Below are positions 55,347 to 62,199 of a DNA stretch of 64,000 bases, piece by piece. The translations under genes were made by a program, and so were the position numbers. The stretch comes from an uncultured Bryobacteraceae bacterium. GTDB taxonomy: Bacteria > Acidobacteriota > Terriglobia > Bryobacterales > Bryobacteraceae. The notes beneath the pieces were generated by a model. It had not been told where the DNA came from, made no database searches, and saw only the letters and a list, made by a program, of their open reading frames with translations. The stretch covers positions 62,001 through 126,000 of the forward strand of contig CALJAM010000026.1 of the NCBI GenBank assembly GCA_938027685.1, given 5' to 3'. Numbering within the stretch: position 1 is the stretch's first letter; each line of letters starts with the position of its first letter.

Positions 55347-56033
55347 TTAACCCTCGAAGCTGCGGTCGGCTGCGTTCATGAACTCCAGAGCGAAGTCCTC
55401 CATGCGCGCTCCGAGCTCGCGAATCACGTGGCCGAAGTAGTTGTAGAAGATCGCGGCGGGAATCGCCGCCGCCAGTCCCATGGCCGTTGCCACCAGGGCC
55501 TCCGAGATGCCCGGCGCCACCGCCCGCAGGCTCGCACTGCCCGCCATGGCTAAGCCCTGGAAAGCGTCAATGATGCCCCACACCGTACCGAACAGGCCAA
55601 TGAATGGCGTCACCGAGGCGGTGGTCGCCAGCCAATTCATGTTCCGCTCCAGCCGCGTGATCTCTTCGGAGATGCCTAGCTGCAAGGCGCGCTCCAGGGC
55701 CGCCTTGTTGCTCACGGTGCCGCGCGCCTTGACCTGCCGTACGACCTCCTGGTAGCCGAAATCGAATACCGAAGCAAGCGGGCAGGGACGGAACTGCTCG
55801 CTGGCCAGAGCGATCTGGTCCAACCCGTTGGCCTTCCGGAAAGCCCGCAGGAACCTCACGTTGGCCAGCCGCACCCTGCGAAACTGCGACCACTTCTGGA
55901 AGATGATCGCCCAACTGAAGACGGAAAAAAGCAGCAGGATGATGAGCACCGCCAGCGGCAGCGGCTGCGCTCGCCGGATAAGCGTCCAAATGCTGACCTG
56001 CAACCAGAGACCGACCGCTGGCGCCGCGCTCAA
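55347..56033 (-). CDS. tolQ: TolQ/ExbB/MotA-family proton-channel subunit
   Basis: 228 residues with three helices: LAVLIILLLFSVFSWAIIF near the N-terminus, then WLATTASVTPFIGLFGTVWG and VATAMGLAAAIPAAIFYNYF. These match the TolQ/ExbB channel. It opens the tolQ-tolR-tolA-tolB-pal-cpoB cluster, which drives outer-membrane constriction and integrity. Confidence 0.95.
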   Translation of the reverse strand: MSAAPAVGLWLQVSIWTLIRRAQPLPLAVLIILLLFSVFSWAIIFQKWSQFRRVRLANVRFLRAFRKANGLDQIALASEQFRPCPLASVFDFGYQEVVRQVKARGTVSNKAALERALQLGISEEITRLERNMNWLATTASVTPFIGLFGTVWGIIDAFQGLAMAGSASLRAVAPGISEALVATAMGLAAAIPAAIFYNYFGHVIRELGARMEDFALEFMNAADRSFEG

Positions 56034-56122
56034 GCCATCTCCTTTCCTCTAACTTGTATCATAACCAAGCCCTCCGTCCCCCGCGGCGGGCCCCGCTTGC
56101 GGGCGCGTGAACGCAAGTCGCG

Positions 56123-56128
56123 TATAAT
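56123..56128 (+). promoter_or_regulatory. -10 box (TATAAT) eight bases before recN
   Basis: Perfect TATAAT followed by eight bases and the recN ATG; no Shine-Dalgarno fits between. A leaderless transcript is predicted. TTGCGG 19 bases upstream is a weak -35 candidate. Confidence 0.5.
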
Positions 56129-56136
56129 TTCGCTGG

Positions 56137-57822
56137 ATGTTACTCGAGCTCGTGGTGGAAAACTACGCCGTCATCGAACGCGTGCGAGTGCGCTTCCACC
56201 CAGGGCTGAACCTGCTCACGGGCGAGACCGGCAGCGGCAAGTCCATCGTGGTCGATGCGCTGGGGCTCTTGCTTGGCGCGCGCGCTTACCCTGAAGTCGT
56301 CCGCAGCGGCGCCCGGCGTGCCCGCGTCGCCGGCATCTTCGAAGTGCCGGCGGATCCCGAGCTCCAGAAGATCCTCCAGGAGGCCGGCATCGAGGCCGAA
56401 GACGGCGAGCTGCTGCTGGAGCGCGAGATCCTCGCCGAGGGCAAGTCCCGGGCCTTCGCCGGCAGCCGTCCCGTGACCGCTGCCTTGCTCCGCGACATCG
56501 GCTCGCACCTTGCCGATATCCACGGGCAGCACGAACAGCAGCGGCTTTTCCAACCCGACACCCAGCTCGCACTTCTCGATGCGTTCGCCGGATTGCAGGA
56601 GCTCCGGGATCGCATGGCCGGCCTGTACCGGCAGTGGCGGACGACTGTGGGAGCGCTTGCTGACCTGGAGAAATCCGAGCAGGAAAAGTTACGCCTCGCA
56701 GACCTGTGGGCCTTCCAGATGCGCGAGATCAGCGAGGCTGGCCCCAAGCCCGGCGAGGACGTGGCGCTTGAGCAGGAGCGGCGCGTTTTGCAGAACGTCG
56801 CCCGCCTCCAAGAGCACGCCGGCGCCGCTTTCGACGCTCTCTACGAGTCGCCCGACTCGGCTCTCACGCGCACCCGACAGGCGCTGCGCCGGCTCGAGGA
56901 GCTGGCGCGCATCGACGCTTCGCTGGAGCCCGCACGCGACGAACTGCGTCAGGCCGAGATCGCCATCGAAGAGGCCTCTTACGCCTTGCGCGATTACCTC
57001 TCGCGCCTGGAAGCCAATCCAGCGCGGCTCGAGCAGGTGGAAAGCCGTCTGGCCGTGCTCGAAAAGCTAAAGCGCAAGTACGGCAGCACGCTGGACGAGG
57101 TTCTCTCCTACCAGCAGGAGCTCTCGCGTCGCTTGGAGGCGCTGGAAAGTGCGGAGGAGCGCAAGACCGCTCTGGTGCGGGAGCGGGACCGGCTAGCCGC
57201 CGAATTCGCCGCCGCTGCGGCGGAAGCCAGCTCCCAGCGACAAGCGGCCGCTCGCAGGCTCGCCAGGCGCATGGAGGCGGAACTCGGAGCGCTCGCCATG
57301 CCGGGCGCGCTGTTCCGTATCGAACTGCGGCAGGTCGCCTGGCACGAGTATGGCCGGGACGCCGTCGAGTTCTTGATCGCCGCCAACCCCGGCGAGGAAC
57401 CAAGACCCCTGGAAAAAGTAGCCTCGGGCGGCGAGCTTTCCCGCATTGCGCTCGCCCTCCGCACCTGCATCGGAGCGGTAGCCCGATCCGGCGCGTCTCA
57501 AGCTCGCACGCTGGTTTTTGACGAGGTGGACTCCGGCATTGGGGGACGCGTAGCGGAAACCGTGGGCCGCCGCCTCAAGCAACTGGCCGCGCAGTACCAG
57601 GTCCTGTGCGTGACTCACCTCCCCCAGATCGCCAGCTTTGCCGATCATCACTACTACGTGGAAAAGCAGGAAAGCGGCGGCCGCGCGTTCGCTTCGGTGC
57701 GGGAGCTCGATGAGGCTGAGCGCGCCCGCGAGATCGGTCGAATGCTCAGCGGCGAGCGCGTAACGCCCGAGGCTCTACGCCATGCCGAACGGCTGCTGAA
57801 AATGGCGCGCAGCCGTGATTGA
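56137..57822 (+). CDS. recN: DNA repair protein RecN
   Basis: SMC-like ATPase acting in double-strand-break repair, 561 residues. The N-terminal Walker A is GETGSGKSIVVDAL with ENYAVIERVRVRFHPGLN before it, followed by a long coiled coil, the ABC signature VASGGELSRIALALR, and Walker B region LVFDEVDSGIGGRVAETV. Its stop abuts the stop of the opposite-strand anti-sigma gene. Confidence 0.96.
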   Translation: MLLELVVENYAVIERVRVRFHPGLNLLTGETGSGKSIVVDALGLLLGARAYPEVVRSGARRARVAGIFEVPADPELQKILQEAGIEAEDGELLLEREILAEGKSRAFAGSRPVTAALLRDIGSHLADIHGQHEQQRLFQPDTQLALLDAFAGLQELRDRMAGLYRQWRTTVGALADLEKSEQEKLRLADLWAFQMREISEAGPKPGEDVALEQERRVLQNVARLQEHAGAAFDALYESPDSALTRTRQALRRLEELARIDASLEPARDELRQAEIAIEEASYALRDYLSRLEANPARLEQVESRLAVLEKLKRKYGSTLDEVLSYQQELSRRLEALESAEERKTALVRERDRLAAEFAAAAAEASSQRQAAARRLARRMEAELGALAMPGALFRIELRQVAWHEYGRDAVEFLIAANPGEEPRPLEKVASGGELSRIALALRTCIGAVARSGASQARTLVFDEVDSGIGGRVAETVGRRLKQLAAQYQVLCVTHLPQIASFADHHYYVEKQESGGRAFASVRELDEAERAREIGRMLSGERVTPEALRHAERLLKMARSRD

Positions 57823-58461
57823 TCAGCGGACCCGTAAAGCGAACTCACGCAGCAGAGGAGCGCCCGGCGCGAGTCCGTAAAGCCTGACCCAGTAAGCGCC
57901 CGGGGAGAAGCCTTCCACGCGCACCTGCGGCCCTTCGCTCTGTTGAAGAACGCGGCTCCGGATCAGTACGCGCCCCGCCGTGTCCACGACCTCGACGCGG
58001 CAGCAATCGTCGCCACCGAGGCCTGCCGGATCCCAGGCAAGCTGCAACGGTCGGTCCGCCGGGGCAGCGACGAACATTTCTGGCTCGAACGCCCGGTGCG
58101 TGCGCAGCAGGATCGTAACCGGCTGTGCGGCCCGCTGGCGCGGTTCCAGCAGCAGCCTGGGGATGAGGACCAGCAACAGAACCGCGGCGGCAGCAGCAAC
58201 CCACCGGAGTGCCCGCGGGTCGAGCCAGCGCTGCACCCTGCCCAGGAGGAGCTGCCATCGGGGCGGCGGCGCCTCTCGCCATTGGCGCGCCGCCTCGCGC
58301 ATCACGGCGATGAACTCGTCGGTTTCCTGAAGCCGGTCCTGGCAAGTCGCGCAAATCAGTAGGTGCTCTTCGAGCTCCGCGGCCTGCTCCTCCGGCATCG
58401 ACCCCAGCGCGTATTGCTCCAGCGCATCCTCGGACGGATGATTCTGCGTTTGGTGGGCCAT
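57823..58461 (-). CDS. Membrane-anchored zinc-finger anti-sigma factor (module B)
   Basis: 212 residues with the same plan as its module A counterpart. The HxxxCxxC zinc motif is in EEHLLICATCQD. One transmembrane helix (LRWVAAAAAVLLLVLIPRLL) leads to an extracytoplasmic beta-rich domain (CRVEVVDTAGRVLIRSR, VEGFSPGAYWVRLYGLAPG). It is the last gene of CHAT-sigma-anti-sigma and presumably holds the sigma factor of this operon. Confidence 0.85.
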   Translation of the reverse strand: MAHQTQNHPSEDALEQYALGSMPEEQAAELEEHLLICATCQDRLQETDEFIAVMREAARQWREAPPPRWQLLLGRVQRWLDPRALRWVAAAAAVLLLVLIPRLLLEPRQRAAQPVTILLRTHRAFEPEMFVAAPADRPLQLAWDPAGLGGDDCCRVEVVDTAGRVLIRSRVLQQSEGPQVRVEGFSPGAYWVRLYGLAPGAPLLREFALRVR

Positions 58462-58520
58462 CGTTCCCTCCCCCGGCGCTCCGTGACAGGCTACGCCAGG
58501 TTGGCGCCTCCCTTTGAACC

Positions 58521-59216
58521 TTAGTGCCCCGGCTCCGGCGATTCTCTCCGCCCCACGAAGGGAATTTTCGGTTTCAGGCGTCGCTTCCCTAGTTCTCCGA
58601 AGCGCGCTTTGGCGCGCGACTTGAGCAGGCGGAACTGGGTTTCGGTGAGCTTCATTTCCCGGCAGATCTGCTGTTGGGATTGCCCTAGCAGGTAAAAGCG
58701 GGTCAGAATTTCGCGATCGCGGTGGGATATGCTTTCCAGCACCTTCATCATGATCTCGACTTTCTGCCGGGCCAGCAGTTGCTGTTCGGGGTTGCTGCGG
58801 CTGTCCGAGATGGGCATACCGGGGTGAAGCTCGGTCTGGCCGCGACGGGTTTGGACCGCCCGTTCGATATAAGCTGCAACCTGTCGCCGGACCACAGTGC
58901 GCACAAAGCCCATCAGGCGTTCGGGTTCGCGCAGCTCACCTCGCTGAATGGCCTGGACCACGATCAAGAACGTGTCGTGGACGCGGTCGTCCAGTTCTTC
59001 GGGACCGATCTGGCGACACAGATAAAAGCGCACCCCGCGCGCGAAAACGGCGTAAAGTTGCTCCATGCCGGCAGGGTCCCCTCGTCGGATACGCTCCACC
59101 AAATCCGCCCACTGGGTGGGGCAAGCCGAAGCCTCTGCGCGCGGAACTCCTTCCAGATGGCCTCCCACGCTTGTCGCGCCCAAGGGGTTTTCGTCGTGGT
59201 TAGGCACGTTCTCCAT
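58521..59216 (-). CDS. Sigma-70 family factor (module B)
   Basis: 231 residues. Region 2 has MEQLYAVFARGVRFYLCRQ, LDDRVHDTFLIVVQAIQRG and LMGFVRTVVRRQVAAYIERA. Region 4 has SISHRDREILTRFYLLGQS, QQQICREMKLTETQFRLLKSRA. The basic C-terminal tail is unusual (GKRRLKPKIPFVGRRE). ATG 59216 lies 23 bases after the CHAT stop; a longer upstream frame overlaps CHAT and shows no sigma similarity. Confidence 0.85.
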   Translation of the reverse strand: MENVPNHDENPLGATSVGGHLEGVPRAEASACPTQWADLVERIRRGDPAGMEQLYAVFARGVRFYLCRQIGPEELDDRVHDTFLIVVQAIQRGELREPERLMGFVRTVVRRQVAAYIERAVQTRRGQTELHPGMPISDSRSNPEQQLLARQKVEIMMKVLESISHRDREILTRFYLLGQSQQQICREMKLTETQFRLLKSRAKARFGELGKRRLKPKIPFVGRRESPEPGH

Positions 59217-59239
59217 GAGCCAAGCCCGGCGAACACCGT

Positions 59240-61687
59240 CTATGGTACGCCGATCAACACGTAGCCTGCCCAATAGTCGGGGCGCGCGCGCCAGTCTTTG
59301 CGCGAGAGCATCTCTACCTGCGCCTGTTGTAAGGCGAAAGCCGGGGCTCTCGATCCGTAACCGCCGAGCGCGCCCAGGTGCCTGTAAAAGCTTGAAAAAA
59401 GTTCTCCTTCGTCGTCGGGAACAGGCCAGAGGCTGGCTACGACTGCTCGCGAGCCGGCGAGCAGCCAGGCTCGGGTAAGGCCGAGCAGGCCAGCCCCCGG
59501 CAGCACGGCTGCGCGCGCAGAGCGGCAACCGCTGAGCACCACCAGCCGCGGCGCGGGCCGAAGGCCGCGAATCACCTCCGGACCCACAAGTTCTGGTTTC
59601 CCATCGGGGTCCAGGCTGAGCGCAATCGAAATCCGTTCGTGTTCAGCGTCGGTACTCACCACGTGACCGGCGAAGTGCAGCACCGTAGGCCGGTTGGCCA
59701 ATGCCGCCCGCAAAGTCTCCCCGGCGGCTTTCGGGCCCTCCAGGACTAACGACGGCTTTCCCCAGGCGAGAGCGCAGGCTCGCACCTCGCGACTTGTCCC
59801 TGGCAACCGCGGCAGTTCGAGCAGCGGGCTGCCCGCCCGGGCCCGCGGCAGCAGCCAGCGGCCTCGGTCCCCGCGAACTTCCGCAACGTAGGCCGCCCAA
59901 CGAGCGTCCGCACGGTTGTACACCGCGTCCGCCACCCCCAGAAACAGGCCGCTCCACGAGCCCTTCTGCACCGGTCGCAGCACGTCTGCACCTGGAACGA
60001 TCTGTATTACCCGCTGCTCAACCAGGTATGTCGTGCAATCCCCCCGCTTTTCGACCGGAAGCGCCGCGAACGGCACCAGAAATAAGTCGGCGTCCAACCC
60101 CAGGAACCACGTCCGCTTGCCCAAAACTTCCGGGCTGAGGCCTCCGAACAGGTACCGATAGAGTTGAACGCCTGCTTCGAGCGAGCCTCGGGGATTCTGC
60201 CAAACCTGATCCGTAAACGATGAGGCGGCGCGAGCTATGTCGGCGTGGGGCGCCAGGACATCGAGGCGCAGCTGGCGATCGGTCACGCTCCAGCGGTAGC
60301 TGCCCCCAGGGCCGACCTGCAGGGCCAGATAAGCTTCGTCTTTCCCGAGGGAACGTTGCAGACGAGTCAGCAAGGGAGCGCCGCGCTCCCAGCGAAAGCT
60401 CGTTGCCGCTTCGGAGCGCAATCCCTCGCGGATTTCCAGCTCGACTAGCTTCCGACGCAGTTCGGCCAGGCGCGCCGGACGCGCCGCCCCCCCGTCAGTC
60501 GCTTGAGCCAGTTCGAGTGAATGCAGCTCGCGCAGGAGCTCACCATAAGCGGGCGGCGGGGAACGCCCTTCGCCCGCCTCCAGGCGGGCACGCAGGCTCG
60601 CCGCCCGGTTCTCCTCGGCGGCCTCCAGCGCCTCACGGGCCAGAGCTGGGCTGTTGCGGCGGATGGCGAGGGTCGCCGCGGTCTCCGCTAGGGCTGCGTA
60701 AAGCTGGTGCAAGGTCGCATCCACCGGAACAGCCAGCGCTTCCGCGGGCAGCGCTTCCAACCGCCAACGGCGCGCCAAGTCGGCCGCGCGGCGCAGATCC
60801 GCCATCGCCTCCTCGTACTTGTGTCTGCGCGCGCGCAGCTTGCCCCGCTCGTAATACAACGACCACGGAGGCAGGCGTAGCGAAGCACGCGCGGCCGACT
60901 CCAACGCAAGGTCCATGAAACGTTCCGCCGCGGCCAGATCCCCCTTGACGCCGTGTATCAACGCCAGCGCCCGATAAACGAGGTAAGGATCGGCCACGCC
61001 CATCAAGCGATGCAACCGGTAAGCCTCCAGCGCAGCCGTCTCTGCCTCCGCCAAACGCCCGGCCCGCAGATACTCGTGGGCCGTAAGGCGCCAGATCTGC
61101 GTCAGCACGGCGATATTCCCTCGCAGGTCTGCAACTCTAGCGGCCTCGTCGAACAAAGGCAGGGCGGCATCGAGGTCTCCCTGCAATGCACGCAACGAAG
61201 CGGCCCGGAGGAGTAGCTGGGGATCCTGCAGGGATGCGCGACGGGCCAGCCGGAGGGCGCGTTCAGATTCCGCACTCGCAGTGCGCAACTCTCCAGTCTG
61301 AGCGTAGAGTGTGGCGACGTTGCCCGAGACGACGGCCGCGGTCTGCCAGTCGCCTGCGCGCTCGGCCAGGTCGCGCGCCTCAAGATATGCCTGGATGGCG
61401 TCCCGGAATTGAAACGCCGCCAGCCACGCGGCGCCGACGTTATTCAGGCATTGCGCCTGGAAGTCCTTGCGGCCCAGACGCCCCGCCTGTCTTGCCGCGA
61501 CGGTGAAAGCAGCCGCCGCTTCTTCATAACGGCCCGCCTCGAAGGCGGTCGCGCCCCACGCCCACAAGCGCGCCACAAGAGCGGGGCTGGCTTCAGGCTC
61601 CTTCAGCGTAATTCGAAAACGGTCGCCTGCGCCTGCCGTCAGGAACGCCAGACACGAAACAGCCACCGCGGCGGCGGTCGGTCGCAT
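59240..61687 (-). CDS. Exported TPR-CHAT caspase-like protein (module B)
   Basis: 815 residues. A signal peptide (RPTAAAVAVSCLAFLTAGAG) precedes TPR-like helices up to about residue 400 (for example WGATAFEAGRYEEAAAAFTV and IQAYLEARDLAERAGDW). The CHAT domain follows: FLGLDADLFLVPFAALPVE, candidate His in VLHFAGHVVST near 675 and Cys in LVVLSGCRSAR near 721, then GAGLLGLTRAWLLAGSRAVVASLW. It is the first gene of its operon. No Cas protein is near, so it is not type III-E CRISPR. Confidence 0.9.
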   Translation of the reverse strand: MRPTAAAVAVSCLAFLTAGAGDRFRITLKEPEASPALVARLWAWGATAFEAGRYEEAAAAFTVAARQAGRLGRKDFQAQCLNNVGAAWLAAFQFRDAIQAYLEARDLAERAGDWQTAAVVSGNVATLYAQTGELRTASAESERALRLARRASLQDPQLLLRAASLRALQGDLDAALPLFDEAARVADLRGNIAVLTQIWRLTAHEYLRAGRLAEAETAALEAYRLHRLMGVADPYLVYRALALIHGVKGDLAAAERFMDLALESAARASLRLPPWSLYYERGKLRARRHKYEEAMADLRRAADLARRWRLEALPAEALAVPVDATLHQLYAALAETAATLAIRRNSPALAREALEAAEENRAASLRARLEAGEGRSPPPAYGELLRELHSLELAQATDGGAARPARLAELRRKLVELEIREGLRSEAATSFRWERGAPLLTRLQRSLGKDEAYLALQVGPGGSYRWSVTDRQLRLDVLAPHADIARAASSFTDQVWQNPRGSLEAGVQLYRYLFGGLSPEVLGKRTWFLGLDADLFLVPFAALPVEKRGDCTTYLVEQRVIQIVPGADVLRPVQKGSWSGLFLGVADAVYNRADARWAAYVAEVRGDRGRWLLPRARAGSPLLELPRLPGTSREVRACALAWGKPSLVLEGPKAAGETLRAALANRPTVLHFAGHVVSTDAEHERISIALSLDPDGKPELVGPEVIRGLRPAPRLVVLSGCRSARAAVLPGAGLLGLTRAWLLAGSRAVVASLWPVPDDEGELFSSFYRHLGALGGYGSRAPAFALQQAQVEMLSRKDWRARPDYWAGYVLIGVP

Positions 61688-61723
61688 GGGTCTCGGGGGA
61701 GCGGCAGAACGCTAGGGCTGGCG

Positions 61724-61771
61724 TTCCTTGGGAGTACACGTGGCAGTCTTACTCCCAGTACTCCCAAGGAA
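61724..61771. repeat. 14-bp perfect inverted repeat upstream of the CHAT-B operon
   Basis: TTCCTTGGGAGTAC (61724-61737) and GTACTCCCAAGGAA (61758-61771) are perfect inverted copies with a 20-base spacer holding another ACTCCCA. The nearer arm ends 37 bases before the CHAT ATG and the far arm touches the predicted -10 box. It could be an operator with two half-sites or a 5' leader hairpin. Confidence 0.7.
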
Positions 61772-61779
61772 TCATACCA
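61771..61779 (-). promoter_or_regulatory. Extended -10 promoter (TGGTATGAT) of the CHAT-B operon
   Basis: TGGTATGAT is a good extended -10 on the minus strand; TTGCCA lies 19 bases further upstream. Transcription would start near 61764, within the inverted-repeat arm, so a protein bound there would block initiation. Confidence 0.4.
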
Positions 61780-61871
61780 GAATCGGCCGTGTCCATGGCA
61801 ACCTCCCTGCGGAGGTCTGTGACCAACTCCCGTGCGGCCCGTCACGCACGATCTTTCTGCATTAAGCTCTG

Positions 61872-61922
61872 TTAGTCAACGGGCGGCGGAGGGATGATAA
61901 TGATGATGGGCTCGGGGTCCAT
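61872..61922 (-). other. Possible 16-residue peptide ORF
   Basis: ATG-initiated MDPEPIIIIIPPPPVD, with GAGGT five bases before the ATG. It lies in the otherwise gene-free 61688-62199 stretch. The hydrophobic-Ile plus poly-Pro composition is odd, but there is no further support that it is translated. Confidence 0.2.
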
Positions 61923-62143
61923 CCCGCACCTCGGGAGCCACCGGCTTCCGCCTGCCCACGGGTTCGCCTGCCCGCAACAGCCGGGCTGGATCCCCCTGAG
62001 CGGCGGAAGAGCCTGTCGTCTCCCGGCCCGAGGTTAGAGCTTCAGAGCCGGCCGCAGCCCCGCAGCACAGCTTGAAGTGCTTGAAACTGGGAGGGAAAAG
62101 CTGGACAGGTCTGCGTGAACGGCGTCGAGGGACGGCCCCGCGC

Positions 62144-62191
62144 AAAAAGAAAAGGGCCCGCGCCGCAGCGCCGCGCGACGCGAGCCCTTTT
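62144..62191 (-). terminator. Rho-independent terminator of the TonB-dependent receptor
   Basis: On the minus strand, AAAAGGGC, a GC-rich loop region with further CGCG pairs, and GGCCCTTTT followed by CTTTTT form an intrinsic terminator nine bases after the receptor stop. It is the clearest terminator in the window. Confidence 0.8.
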
Positions 62192-62199
62192 GTCGCCGG

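Noticed and set aside
59240-61687. TPR-CHAT proteins as part of a type III-E CRISPR (Craspase) locus
   Set aside because: No gRAMP/Cas7-11, Cas1, Csx30-like gene or repeat-spacer array is visible in the window, and both CHAT proteins have export-like N-termini.
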